In this document: in pieces, positions 27,272 through 36,717 of the stretch | Position numbering within the stretch: the first letter of the stretch is position 1 | Layout of the letters: each line of letters begins with the position of its first letter | Virus record (IMG/VR): IMGVR_UViG_3300037245_001824 | Span: 1 to 36,931 of that record | DNA from: a virus | Reading direction: 5' to 3' (one strand) | DNA length: 36,931 nucleotides | Notes under the pieces: generated by a model | Told to the model about the DNA's origin: nothing | The model's input: only the letters and a program-made list of their open reading frames with translations | Database searches by the model: none | Program-made: the position numbers and the translations under genes

Positions 27272-27718
27272 TTAAGTTTCCCAAGATGATTCACCCAATA
27301 AGCGTAAAAGCCCGTAACCCTGTCTATTTCTTCTCCAAAAATAAAACACTTTATACCACGGCACAATCTGGACAACTTCAATTTTATTGATAAAGCGCCA
27401 AATCTTATCAGCCGTTTCTCTGGTGATAAATAACATTGAACCCAATTTGTAGAGTATATCATGGAAGTTTGAGGCTGGTTCAAAATCATCGGCGCAAGGT
27501 AATTTTTGCAAAATGCCACGAATAAAACTGTTATTCTCTGGACCCATACCGTTAGATTGGCACTTAATACCAAACTTTGTCCCGCCATTATATGCGAAAT
27601 CACGGGATATAGAAACAACCACCTTTCCAAAATCATTCAGGAAATTAATGTGTGTTGTTATCCCTTTGTAGTAATACAGGATTGCGTTCCCAAACTTTTT
27701 CTTTTTTACTTTCGCCAC
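27272..27718 (-). CDS. DUF1353-like phage protein
   Basis: A protein of about 148 residues if the GTG at 27718 is used. The central part (LPCADDFEPASNFHDILYKL, then ITRETADKIWRFINKI) is like DUF1353, a family common in tail/lysis regions with the pattern 'DFAS.P......A.LHD.LY....R..AD..F'. The GTG start overlaps the upstream gene by 74 bases, which is long, and no good ribosome binding site is seen, so the true start may be further in. Role in the virion or lysis is not known. Confidence 0.65.
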   Translation of the reverse strand: MAKVKKKKFGNAILYYYKGITTHINFLNDFGKVVVSISRDFAYNGGTKFGIKCQSNGMGPENNSFIRGILQKLPCADDFEPASNFHDILYKLGSMLFITRETADKIWRFINKIEVVQIVPWYKVFYFWRRNRQGYGLLRLLGESSWET

Positions 27719-27971
27719 TTACAGTAACCCCGTTTTGTAAAATAAATCCTATAGTAAGGTCTAAACTTAGAACAGCTTTTTCTAGTGAAGTTATGGCTTT
27801 AGGAAGGTTATCAATTGTTTTTTCAATAACTCCCACCCTTACTTCTATTTTAGCTCTTTCAGCAGCTTTTTCATTAGAAGCTACCACATAGCCAGCGACC
27901 ACCGAGAAAAGCCCTACAACCAACGTTATGACTAGTTTTAAGTCTACTTTTAAACCTTCTTCCTTTTTCAT
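27645..27971 (-). CDS. Small one-TM protein, possible holin/spanin-type lysis protein
   Basis: A 108-residue protein from ATG 27971 (GGGG upstream, overlapping the previous stop). Residues 10-32 (LKLVITLVVGLFSVVAGYVV) form one membrane span. Residues 35-85 form a coiled-coil-like helix (RAKIEVRVGVIEKTIDNLPK...), and the tail is basic. Such N-in, single-span, coiled-coil proteins occur as class III holins or i-spanins beside lysis enzymes. This call rests on topology and neighbourhood only. Confidence 0.55.
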   Translation of the reverse strand: MKKEEGLKVDLKLVITLVVGLFSVVAGYVVASNEKAAERAKIEVRVGVIEKTIDNLPKAITSLEKAVLSLDLTIGFILQNGVTVSGESKKEKVWERNPVLLQRDNNTH

Positions 27972-27972
27972 A

Positions 27973-28911
27973 TTACCCCATCCATTCATTTACACGGGTT
28001 AAGTCATCACCTGTAAGATCTGCAGGGTAAACTAGTAATTGGGAGTCTCTGGTTCTAGCCCAAATTTTATCACCTTTAAAGGCTTGTAGTTGAGCATAAG
28101 TTAGTTCTGTGGCTCCCGTCCATCCTGTAGCGGCTATTATGGCGGCAACATCTTGGGGGTTTGGAAAAAGGATTGGGCTTGTAACGGTTGTACCTGTTCC
28201 GCTTGGGACTATAATAGTGTTTGAAACTGATTCGTAGGCGTTTCCGTCTGCTTGCATAATTATGTGTTTTCTTACCGCACCATTTACAGTTATTTTTAGA
28301 TAATACACGTCCCCTATCAAACTATTCCCAGCCCCAGAAAAGCCCTGCCCTATGCTATCAAGACTTATTGACGTAACTGTTTCCTGCTGTACACCTTGTG
28401 ATATAAATTCACCGTCCTCAAGTTTTGTCAACAGCTCAACGCAAAGGCTTGAATCTCCAATAAACTTAATAGTGTAGATATCATCAAAAAGAACTACTCC
28501 CGGATAATTAGAGTCACCAGTTGTAAATTTTATTCTCGTTCTTGTTGGTTCGCATTGGATAAAGTCAGCAGCAGTGTCCTTGTCACCTATAAACGCTTGG
28601 GAAGGCCTGGAGCTGTCTAGCTTGAATTTGCATTCTATCTCAAAATCGTCACCACTCTCTATGTTTACTTGGTTAAAATCATACCGACCATTCCCGTCCA
28701 TAGTTGCATAAATACTAGGATCACGCAACCCCATAGACGCGCCACCGTGAATATCTACATATTGACCAGGTATTGCAAGATCTGGGGAGCGCCAAATATC
28801 ACCGCCTTGATCTACACCTGTGTTTTGATTTCTCATTACTAGGTTATCACGGGGGATTCCACGCGCTGAGCCCCTAGAAGAAGTAATTCCTATGTAATTA
28901 CCTAATAGCAT
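27973..28911 (-). CDS. Tail-associated protein with lectin-like (LamG/concanavalin) region
   Basis: A 312-residue protein. Residues 70-225 (FEIECKFKLDSSRPSQAFIG ... YYLKITVNGAVRKHIIMQAD) have the alternating strand pattern of a concanavalin A-like/LamG beta-sandwich. The C-terminus resembles the ends of many phage tail proteins. It follows the two fibre genes and starts 3 bases after the 95-residue gene. It probably belongs to the receptor-binding complex or a tail tip, possibly binding a polysaccharide. The fold is inferred from pattern, not proven. Confidence 0.65.
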   Translation of the reverse strand: MLLGNYIGITSSRGSARGIPRDNLVMRNQNTGVDQGGDIWRSPDLAIPGQYVDIHGGASMGLRDPSIYATMDGNGRYDFNQVNIESGDDFEIECKFKLDSSRPSQAFIGDKDTAADFIQCEPTRTRIKFTTGDSNYPGVVLFDDIYTIKFIGDSSLCVELLTKLEDGEFISQGVQQETVTSISLDSIGQGFSGAGNSLIGDVYYLKITVNGAVRKHIIMQADGNAYESVSNTIIVPSGTGTTVTSPILFPNPQDVAAIIAATGWTGATELTYAQLQAFKGDKIWARTRDSQLLVYPADLTGDDLTRVNEWMG

Positions 28912-28914
28912 TAT

Positions 28915-29202
28915 TTACCCCAGGAATAATTTAATATTTCCGCTCTCGCATTTTGTATAAAGCGCATTCAACACATGGCCGCCCGGCGCATATGCAAAAT
29001 TACTTATTACTTGGTCAGATTTAGGGTTTTCACTATAGGGGTTATGGGTCACATTTGCCCCGGCGTCATCAGCCTCAAAACCTACAACCTTTCCAGTATG
29101 TTCCTCTCCGGTAGTTAGTACTTTTTCTCCTAACTTCCCAGTAGCACCAAGTATGGCTTCATCCGCACTTGGTAATTTTGAACGCCAATTTTTTTCAGGC
29201 AT
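28915..29202 (-). CDS. Small tail-region hypothetical protein
   Basis: A 95-residue protein (MPEKNWRSKLPSADEAILGA...) with a strong ribosome binding site, AGGAGG, five bases before the ATG. It is glycine- and asparagine-rich with no recognised domain. It sits between the 918-residue tail protein and the lectin-like protein, as a likely fibre accessory or assembly factor. Confidence 0.65.
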   Translation of the reverse strand: MPEKNWRSKLPSADEAILGATGKLGEKVLTTGEEHTGKVVGFEADDAGANVTHNPYSENPKSDQVISNFAYAPGGHVLNALYTKCESGNIKLFLG

Positions 29203-29242
29203 CTTGTCCTCCTGTGGACTGTATTAATTTTATTTTCATTAC

Positions 29243-31999
29243 TTACGCTCTATACTTAAGAAGTATGCTGTAAGGTTTATTTTGTAAAGTAGCATCTATA
29301 CTATCCATTACTATAGTGAGATCATCTTTTAAGTATGCACGGAAAAACGAACTAGAAGATTCACCGAATCCTCCCGCATCTATTTTTAATCCACCAACTA
29401 TTATTGATGCGTCTATTATCCACGCATCCTCATAGTCACTCACTAGGCTGGATATGTCTCTTATTGTTATAGAGGTGGCATTTGCGGTTGTTCCTGTCAG
29501 CTCTTTTTCTTTTGTAGCAAGATTCCCAGAGCCGTGAGATGTGTACCCGCCTACATCAAGATTTCCGGCTATATCCGCAAACCCGCCTATAGTTATGTTA
29601 TTGACGATAGGGTTGGCATCCATATTTATAGTTATGGTATCAGGAGCCGTTACCGCTGTATTTATATTAATTCCACCGGCTATTAATAAAGTATCACCGT
29701 TTGAAATTGTTTCAATGGTTCCAATATCAGCATTTAGCGAGAAAGCCCCACCACCAGCCGAACCACCACCACCTGCTCCGGTATCGTTTCGCTTATCTTG
29801 GGTTGCATTTCCAGCCAATACATTGGTTATCGTCCCGTTTCCAGCATTTTGATAGTGCACTACCGATCTACATACACTAGCTAAATACGCCTGTTCATCT
29901 AATGTAAACCTAGTCCCACCGTAATTAAAGGCGTCTTGTTCTGCAGCGTCAGCGCTATTATAAGATCCATCCGGTAGGTACACATAAAAGCGCGCCTCAC
30001 TACCCTCAGAACTCACCGATATAGCAAAATTTAATCCGTAATAAGTATTGTTACCCCTTAATGACCCACCTTTAGCGTCAGTATCAATTTCGTTTAAATT
30101 TGTAATTATTTTGTAAGGGGTTACCGGGTCATTGGCCACAATATATTCATTAGGCTTTGGGTGTCCTGGCACTATTTGTTGGTGCAATTGATAAGCGATA
30201 CCCGTTAAAAATGATACTTCTAAATCATCTATATCACCGGCGTTAATAGTAATTTCTGTAGTAGCTTCAAGTCCTGATACAATTCTAATTCCGTCAATTC
30301 TGGCGCGTTCTGCCAGCTCAGAAATAATCCCTCTTTCTGAAAGCCCATGGCCGCTACTATCGTTAAATCTTTGGTAGTAGTTTGCGCCGTAAGTGATAGT
30401 ATAGGCATCATCGAAAAATATTAACAACCCACAATTAGCATATGGTACACTGGCACCAGGTATTACCGAAGTGCATAATTGAGGTTCACCGCCAACGTCA
30501 AGGTTTATAAATACAAATTGATTGCTTTTTGTTGTTGCAGTCCCCAAGGTGATCGGGTCAATTGATCTAGCTTTTCCATCTGTACCCGAATTCGTTGTAC
30601 AGTTTAATAGATGATATTTTGAACCTATGTTACATATCAGATCACCGCCGCCGGTCGCCTCAACCTCAGCGTACCAATTGCCACCATCTTTTACAATAGT
30701 TATGGATTGCTCTGTAAGAATAACTCCCGCTTGTATTTCAGCCCCGGTGAAGCTCATCCAAGTGTTTTGAGTGTATCCGTAAAAATCATTATCTATATGC
30801 TGTATAGTGCAATCGGCTGGGCTAATTTGAGATAAAGCTTCACCTAGCACCACCCCTTTAGCAAATATTGAATCTTCGGTGTTACTTAATGAAGTAATAC
30901 TGATCCCACCATCAGTTAAGACTAAAGGCAGGTTTCCGGCACTAGTATCTATCTCATTTCCATTATTATAGGCTATTTGTAGAGTTACATTGGAATTTAA
31001 ATATCCTGCAGTTATTAATGCATCATCAGAACTTGAAAAACCATCTGTGGAAATTAAAATATCATGTACTTGATTACCACCAAGTTCAAACCCATCTTGC
31101 GCTTGGAGATCCCCTACGGATACTATTCCATTCCCCCCATAGATTGACGCAATATTTCCACCTTCTACAAAAACCGAATAACTTGCATTATCACTATAAG
31201 CATATATAGCCCGTCCAGCTGCGGTTTGCACCTGAAGCGCATCCGTACCGGTTGCAGAAACATTACTCCTGTTTATTCTTAACCCATTCCCTAATCCAGC
31301 GGATTCTATATACGCTGTATCCCCGGCATAAGTGGTGCTATACTGTGCTATTTGAGATATAGGCTCTATTGGTTTTACATCACCATCATTTAACCGTAAT
31401 GTTTTACTAAATATTTTTCTGGTGAAATCACCAAAGGTAGAGGTTCCAATATCTCCATCAATTATAACACCTGTGGCCGAGTGTTTTATTTTAGAATCAC
31501 CTATTACACCATTAAGGCCATCCGTAAATACTGGCAGTGTTCCAGTTGTTCCGACTCCTGAAACAAAATCTTTTGTATTTACACTTATTCTAAACCCGCC
31601 TTCTTCGGGCGACAATATGGAAACGTCCATATTGTCGCCCCAAATGAATTTTGAGCTTAGGAATTCACCAATAGAATCTAGTGAGGAAACTTTTACCTGG
31701 TAATTTAAAGAACTTAGACCACTTCCACTTGTTGAAATATTATCTTGCGTATCAATCAAATTATCTGAAGAATCTTTTATTAGAAATTTATAGGCAAATT
31801 CATCATCAAGGTAAATATTTGCTTCACCGCTTGAATTTAAAATAACTGGATTTGCGTTAGGTGTACCTACATTATCCGAGAATGTTGAGGTTGGGGTATT
31901 TGTTCCAGCAATATAGGTGTAAATCTTCCCGCCCGACAACGGCAGTCCCAAGTTGTCTTCAAAGTGAGCCTTTAACAAAGGCATTCTTCCGTATCCCAT
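29243..31999 (-). CDS. Tail fibre/tailspike protein 1
   Basis: A 918-residue protein. The N-terminus (MPLLKAHFEDNLGLPLSGGK, IYTYIAGTNTPTSTFSD, NANPVILNSSGEANIYL, and then KFLIKDS) follows the widespread podovirus fibre opening, 'P.....F.D..G.PL.GGKIYTY.AGT..P..T..D..G....NP..L...G'. It attaches the fibre to the tail. The middle is a repetitive beta-rich shaft, and the C-terminus ends in a polar beta segment. It contains a perfect 15-bp hairpin in its coding DNA (31607-31640). It should bind or digest a host surface polysaccharide or receptor. Confidence 0.82.
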   Translation of the reverse strand: MGYGRMPLLKAHFEDNLGLPLSGGKIYTYIAGTNTPTSTFSDNVGTPNANPVILNSSGEANIYLDDEFAYKFLIKDSSDNLIDTQDNISTSGSGLSSLNYQVKVSSLDSIGEFLSSKFIWGDNMDVSILSPEEGGFRISVNTKDFVSGVGTTGTLPVFTDGLNGVIGDSKIKHSATGVIIDGDIGTSTFGDFTRKIFSKTLRLNDGDVKPIEPISQIAQYSTTYAGDTAYIESAGLGNGLRINRSNVSATGTDALQVQTAAGRAIYAYSDNASYSVFVEGGNIASIYGGNGIVSVGDLQAQDGFELGGNQVHDILISTDGFSSSDDALITAGYLNSNVTLQIAYNNGNEIDTSAGNLPLVLTDGGISITSLSNTEDSIFAKGVVLGEALSQISPADCTIQHIDNDFYGYTQNTWMSFTGAEIQAGVILTEQSITIVKDGGNWYAEVEATGGGDLICNIGSKYHLLNCTTNSGTDGKARSIDPITLGTATTKSNQFVFINLDVGGEPQLCTSVIPGASVPYANCGLLIFFDDAYTITYGANYYQRFNDSSGHGLSERGIISELAERARIDGIRIVSGLEATTEITINAGDIDDLEVSFLTGIAYQLHQQIVPGHPKPNEYIVANDPVTPYKIITNLNEIDTDAKGGSLRGNNTYYGLNFAISVSSEGSEARFYVYLPDGSYNSADAAEQDAFNYGGTRFTLDEQAYLASVCRSVVHYQNAGNGTITNVLAGNATQDKRNDTGAGGGGSAGGGAFSLNADIGTIETISNGDTLLIAGGININTAVTAPDTITINMDANPIVNNITIGGFADIAGNLDVGGYTSHGSGNLATKEKELTGTTANATSITIRDISSLVSDYEDAWIIDASIIVGGLKIDAGGFGESSSSFFRAYLKDDLTIVMDSIDATLQNKPYSILLKYRA
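31607..31640. other. Perfect 15-bp hairpin inside the fibre gene
   Basis: GGGCGACAATATGGA (31607-31621), loop AACG, TCCATATTGTCGCCC (31626-31640): fifteen perfect pairs. It encodes WGDNMDVSILSPE of the 918-residue protein. No T-run follows. Such a perfect palindrome is unexpected in coding sequence and may be a protein or packaging signal, an RNA element or a trace of a small insertion. Confidence 0.9.
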
Positions 32000-32011
32000 A
32001 CTAAACCTTTA

Positions 32012-34825
32012 TTAAGTTAATGGTAAAATTGTCCAGGCATCATTACTTTGAATGTTTACCTGGGAAAAAACTAAATCTAACAACACAGTACCCCAAACCG
32101 TTTTCTCGTCTGATACCGTCCCACCATGCCATTGAAATTCAATGGTCACTTCTGGAAGCTCTTTTGGTTGGTCTCCACTTCCCGGAGGAATAGGGAGCGG
32201 CAACACTGTTTCAAATGTTTCGGGTGGCCCGGTAAGTACTTTAAAAGGTGGTGAGGTATAAACTTTCATTCTTGAGAAATAACGATCTAAAATAGAGATA
32301 TAGTCAGCCCCGTCAAATATCCAATGACCACCGTCACTAATCCCTCCACGAATAGCTATACCATTGTAGGGTAGGATATAATCATCAGATGATAGCAATA
32401 AATCTCTGCGTTCTAAATGACCATCCCCGGAAGATGTAACTGTAACAGATGTTTTGATTTCAGTACTTGGAATTATAATTCTATTCCCTTTGAAATCGTC
32501 AGCATTGCCTATTGTAAAATTGTCTTTTACCGTGGCCTTATGTCCGTATTTAGCAAGCGTTCCGCTTTCAGCTATGACAGCCTCAACAGCTGCAACATTA
32601 GGCGCATACCAGCTATTTTTAGTAATTTCTAAACCTAATGCAGGGGTTCCAGCGCCATCAATAAGTATAGCCGGTATTCCTCCAAGTATTGAATTTCCTT
32701 CTGATTCAAACCTATTGAAACTTACTTGGCATCCGGTTACTTCATCTAATTTTAATATTGTAAAATCCCCAAATCTATTATGATCTATGCTTACATTATT
32801 AGGGTTTTCCACTATTATCTGACTGCTTTCGAAATCACCATTTGTTATTCTTCCCGACAATGCTGACCCTGAAAAGTTTAACTCCCCAGTCCCACTGGAT
32901 CTACCCTTTAAGCCGTTTATTTCGATTTTCTTAGCATTTACCAATAAAAAAGGATTTCCCGTTGCGTAGACAAATGTGTCTTTTATTACAATATCATCAT
33001 GGCCATTCATAAAAACAGCGTCTTTAGAGCTTCCATCATATCCGGCGATTAAGCAATTTTTCATTACAGCAGCAGAAGCACCCGCTGGCGCTATAGCCTC
33101 AAAAACAGCGTTAGTTTCTACCGTTCCATTGTATTCTATTATAAAGTCTCTGAATTCAAATGATGAAAAACTCAACCGCAACATTCTTTGAGCTGGGGTA
33201 TTGTTAGCGTATAGATTCATATTTCTTATTGATACCACGGCGCCCGCAGAATTCAAAGCCACAGGCATACTAAAAACAATTCCAGTGTGCAAACTAAATG
33301 TTTCACCGTCTCCATTTACAAATGATCTTGAAGCATTTGCAAAACCCGGCTTATTAGGGAAGCTGTAAACTTGGCAATTTATTGCGTTCAATATTGCCAC
33401 ATCATTTTGACTATCTTCTAAATATTTATTTCCAACAGCTCCGAACCATTGAGGGTAAACGTCACCCGATATAATAGGCCAATCAGAACCTTCTAAGCAT
33501 TTTGTTTTTGTTTCGATTTTACCGAAATACACACGAGCGTTAAATTCAGCTATCGCTTCACCATCAAAAACATGTGTTAAATTCATTGAGATTTCATCAG
33601 CAGTGTTGATTAAATCATTATCGAATACCGCTCTTGATTTGTTCCAATGCAAAACAGGCTTTAGAGTGCCGAAAAACGTCAACCCTAATACAACATTTCT
33701 CCAATTTACATCTACTATGGTTCCAAATAGATTAAAATTATGCGCGAAAAACTTCCTTTCCTTAGTAAAGGATATGGTTATTCCGAAATTAGGCTGGTCT
33801 ATTCTGGCCCCTGGCTCCCATTCTACCGCATCAGGCATAACTACCGCATCAGTATCTATTACATATGGAACCTCTTGAATGAATTTTAAAGTATTTCCAT
33901 TAGCATTTAGAGAGGCTTTTAATGCAGCTTCATTTGTTGTTTTATGACCAACACCAAACCAATCAACTACAGCCGTTAAATTTGTTGTAGGATTCCAAAT
34001 AAGATCAATATCAACACCCACTAACGATGTGCGGCTACTTATTTCTATTTCGCAATTTATGGTAACAGATCCTACATCTTCATTTTCTGAAGTAAACAAA
34101 ACCCCATCTTCCATAATTAGAAGATAATCACCGGTAAAATTAAGATCACCACTTATGTAGTAATCGGCACGAGTAACATTTATTGTATTGTCTTTGTTTG
34201 AGCCATCATCAGCCCATGTGATCATTGCCTCAAAATTACCTCTTACGTCCAAACCAGGGCCAGGCAAAGCGCCGAACATTTCAGGACGCAAAGGGCCATA
34301 AACTAATCTTTGAAACCTTCCGGTTGCCGGGGCCCCATTTGGCGATATTATTGTTCCACCGTTATCATCTGTTGATAATGCAGCATTCCATTTAAACCAC
34401 CCACCGCCGCCATCTATTGCGGCGGTATAGCCGGCAACATAAACATAATCTGATTTATCTTGTAAAAGTCTTAATTCAGCGATTGTATTAACTACCGCAA
34501 AGCTGCTCGTTGCCCCAAACCCTGCATTACCTGGCACTTCGTCCATTGTCCACCATGGAGGACTGATAAAGCCGCCGCCACCATCTGGAAGCTCAACTTT
34601 TACCTTATATAGTCCTGAACCAAGCCAAACACCGCCATCTACCACCCAACCTTCTGCATCCAAAATTTGGGGGTTTTCCGCTAAAACACTTTGATCTCTT
34701 GACGTGTAAACATCTTTTTTGGTGCTCGTATTGGATTCGTAAAACGTAATCCTAGCGCCCGCAGCCGCGTTATCATTTCTATCAAAAAGCCTTGCACGAG
34801 GAAAAACAAAAGGTATTGCTGACAT
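32012..34825 (-). CDS. Tailspike protein 2, right-handed beta-helix type
   Basis: A 937-residue protein. The N-terminal 110 residues (FVFPRARLFDRNDNAAAGAR, ITFYESNTSTKKDVYTS) resemble head-binding domains with a 'GA.I.FYE..T.T...VYT' pattern. Residues 180-760 carry repeated 'N..I..N.F...' rungs (NVSIDHNRFGDFTILKLDEV, CQVSFNRFESEGN), typical of right-handed parallel beta-helix pectate-lyase-like tailspikes. The C-terminal 150 residues probably hold the trimerisation domain. It likely cleaves or binds a surface glycan. It overlaps the ejection gene by one base. Confidence 0.85.
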   Translation of the reverse strand: MSAIPFVFPRARLFDRNDNAAAGARITFYESNTSTKKDVYTSRDQSVLAENPQILDAEGWVVDGGVWLGSGLYKVKVELPDGGGGFISPPWWTMDEVPGNAGFGATSSFAVVNTIAELRLLQDKSDYVYVAGYTAAIDGGGGWFKWNAALSTDDNGGTIISPNGAPATGRFQRLVYGPLRPEMFGALPGPGLDVRGNFEAMITWADDGSNKDNTINVTRADYYISGDLNFTGDYLLIMEDGVLFTSENEDVGSVTINCEIEISSRTSLVGVDIDLIWNPTTNLTAVVDWFGVGHKTTNEAALKASLNANGNTLKFIQEVPYVIDTDAVVMPDAVEWEPGARIDQPNFGITISFTKERKFFAHNFNLFGTIVDVNWRNVVLGLTFFGTLKPVLHWNKSRAVFDNDLINTADEISMNLTHVFDGEAIAEFNARVYFGKIETKTKCLEGSDWPIISGDVYPQWFGAVGNKYLEDSQNDVAILNAINCQVYSFPNKPGFANASRSFVNGDGETFSLHTGIVFSMPVALNSAGAVVSIRNMNLYANNTPAQRMLRLSFSSFEFRDFIIEYNGTVETNAVFEAIAPAGASAAVMKNCLIAGYDGSSKDAVFMNGHDDIVIKDTFVYATGNPFLLVNAKKIEINGLKGRSSGTGELNFSGSALSGRITNGDFESSQIIVENPNNVSIDHNRFGDFTILKLDEVTGCQVSFNRFESEGNSILGGIPAILIDGAGTPALGLEITKNSWYAPNVAAVEAVIAESGTLAKYGHKATVKDNFTIGNADDFKGNRIIIPSTEIKTSVTVTSSGDGHLERRDLLLSSDDYILPYNGIAIRGGISDGGHWIFDGADYISILDRYFSRMKVYTSPPFKVLTGPPETFETVLPLPIPPGSGDQPKELPEVTIEFQWHGGTVSDEKTVWGTVLLDLVFSQVNIQSNDAWTILPLT

Positions 34826-36717
34826 TATCTATTCTCACTTCTTGCAGCTGTGGCATTTTCCAACGACCTCATAAGAGCCGCACCGGTGCCTTCAGGCGCT
34901 AAATTAGTTACATCTTGTGCCGCCGTTAGCATTGGCCAGTATAGATTCGCTGTCATTATAGGATGTTTAGCCCCGGTCATAGAAGACAGCATGCCGCCTT
35001 CACCTCTTCCGGTAAAATGCGCAGATCCAAATTCAGGAACACCAGTAGGCCCGAATTTTTTAGCCATGGCCGCAATTCTCGCCTGTTCTGAAGTTTTTGA
35101 GCCGAATACTCGATCAAATTCCCTTAAGACCTGTCTATCATGTGTTTTGCCAGCATTGTATAAATTGCTTATGAAGCTTTCAGATCTTTTTGCGGCCACC
35201 TCTTTATTGCTGCCTAATAATTTAAAAGCCTTATCTCTTGCTTGTAGCTTTTCGGCCAATGACCGCATAGCCTTAACGTATTCAGGTTTTCCACTTTTTA
35301 CAGCCGCCTCTTCCAAAGAGTTTTTTATAGCCGTCCTGGCCCCAAAGATTGCATCATTTACAACCTTTTCCATATCTTCATGACCTTGCTTACCTGTTGT
35401 AAAATCGCTATCAATAGCCTTTCTGAGATCATAGACGCCTTCAGCACTGTAGACATTTGCACCTTCTCCGGCCGGTGCATTTGCAAATTTTTGATCAACA
35501 TTTTCTAAAAACATTTTTTCAAGATCGTCAGTATATCCAAGCTCTTTAATTGCTTTTTTCTCTGAAACTGCGGCTGCCACCGCCTCCCCAGCTCTTCCCG
35601 CTGTTAAATCATTTATTTCATTATCAATTTGAATGTTAGCCTTTTTTTCCCATTCTTTTAACGGTCTTCCACCAACAGGAACTTTCTTTCCGGCCTCCAA
35701 GGCTTCGATTGCTGGCGTTATATCAATGTCCGGCATATCGCTTAGAGCTTCGAAAATTTCAGGTACTTCTTTTAATTTCTCATCAAAATTTACAAGATTA
35801 TAAACAAGCTCTTTACCTATTTTATCTTGTGTTCCAGCGTGCATTATTAACGCTTCTTTAGCGCCCGGAGTTTGATAGAATTCAAATGCCTCATCCATGT
35901 TAGGCCCCGAAGCCTTTGAAGCTCCTGACCTTATGCTTTTAAATAGTTGGGAGCCGAATCTTTTGGCTAGTTCACCGCCAACTTCGCCGCCACCGCTTGC
36001 GACTAATTCCACCATGGCTTGAGTAGGTGTCATTTCTTCACCACCCGCTAATTGAGAACCTATAGAAGCCATACCGCCGGCACCGCCAACAGCCAAGGCC
36101 CGTTTCATCATTGGAAAAGCTTTTACCTTTTTTAACAGGGAGGTTCCACCACTCGCCAAAGCTGAAGGTATTAATTCTGGATCTCTCACTATGGCTTGAC
36201 CTAATCCACCCATAAGGCTAGTGGATCTTTCAGCACCCTGGGTACCCAATCCTTCTACATAATTCTCATCACCAAACAAAGAACCAATAGCGCGCCCTGG
36301 CATACTCCAAATGTCTCTTGCACCTACACCAGCCGAAGCAATAGCGCTAGGATCTTGTTGAGCTAGTGCGTACTTTTGTGCTGATCTTGGCATTGTGGCA
36401 ATGTTTGACATTGCTGATCCAAACGGCATACCTTGTTTTTGACTAAGGAAAGAAGCCTTTTCAGGCAAGGTTTTTGCAGTCCATTCTTCTTCGGTTGGCT
36501 TGAAAACCTGCCTTCTTAGTTCGGCGGCCTGGGCTTGCCTGGCCGGGTTTGTGCCGCCGCTTTCTTGTTCTTTTACATAATCATCAAATCTTTGTGGATT
36601 CAGCTTTACAGCCTTTAGAAATAAACCTTCATCACCTATTAAAGCTAATTCAGGATTTTCTTCTTTTAGCTGCTGGGCATATAGAAATGCGTATTTTTTA
36701 AGTAGCTTCGGGTCCAT
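34825..36717 (-). CDS. Large ejection protein (gp16-like position)
   Basis: A 630-residue protein with no enzymatic motif. It has Gln/Ala/Glu-rich helical stretches, a glycine/alanine-rich, possibly membrane-active segment around residues 195-230 (KRALAVGGAGGMASIGSQLA) and a long coiled-coil C-terminal half. This combination fits the third injected protein of P22-like phages, gp16, which is about 609 residues. Its ATG overlaps the stop of the gene that crosses the join (TAATG), so the three ejection genes are one coupled block. Confidence 0.7.
   Translation of the reverse strand: MDPKLLKKYAFLYAQQLKEENPELALIGDEGLFLKAVKLNPQRFDDYVKEQESGGTNPARQAQAAELRRQVFKPTEEEWTAKTLPEKASFLSQKQGMPFGSAMSNIATMPRSAQKYALAQQDPSAIASAGVGARDIWSMPGRAIGSLFGDENYVEGLGTQGAERSTSLMGGLGQAIVRDPELIPSALASGGTSLLKKVKAFPMMKRALAVGGAGGMASIGSQLAGGEEMTPTQAMVELVASGGGEVGGELAKRFGSQLFKSIRSGASKASGPNMDEAFEFYQTPGAKEALIMHAGTQDKIGKELVYNLVNFDEKLKEVPEIFEALSDMPDIDITPAIEALEAGKKVPVGGRPLKEWEKKANIQIDNEINDLTAGRAGEAVAAAVSEKKAIKELGYTDDLEKMFLENVDQKFANAPAGEGANVYSAEGVYDLRKAIDSDFTTGKQGHEDMEKVVNDAIFGARTAIKNSLEEAAVKSGKPEYVKAMRSLAEKLQARDKAFKLLGSNKEVAAKRSESFISNLYNAGKTHDRQVLREFDRVFGSKTSEQARIAAMAKKFGPTGVPEFGSAHFTGRGEGGMLSSMTGAKHPIMTANLYWPMLTAAQDVTNLAPEGTGAALMRSLENATAARSENR

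Noticed and set aside
27253-27636. 127-codon minus-strand frame overlapping the DUF1353-like gene
   Set aside because: It is another frame within the DUF1353-like gene, without a ribosome binding site. The chosen frame shows the family pattern.
34850-35383. 177-codon plus-strand frame
   Set aside because: It lies wholly inside the large ejection gene on the opposite strand. The minus-strand frame is 630 codons, coupled to both neighbours; the plus frame is a mirror effect.
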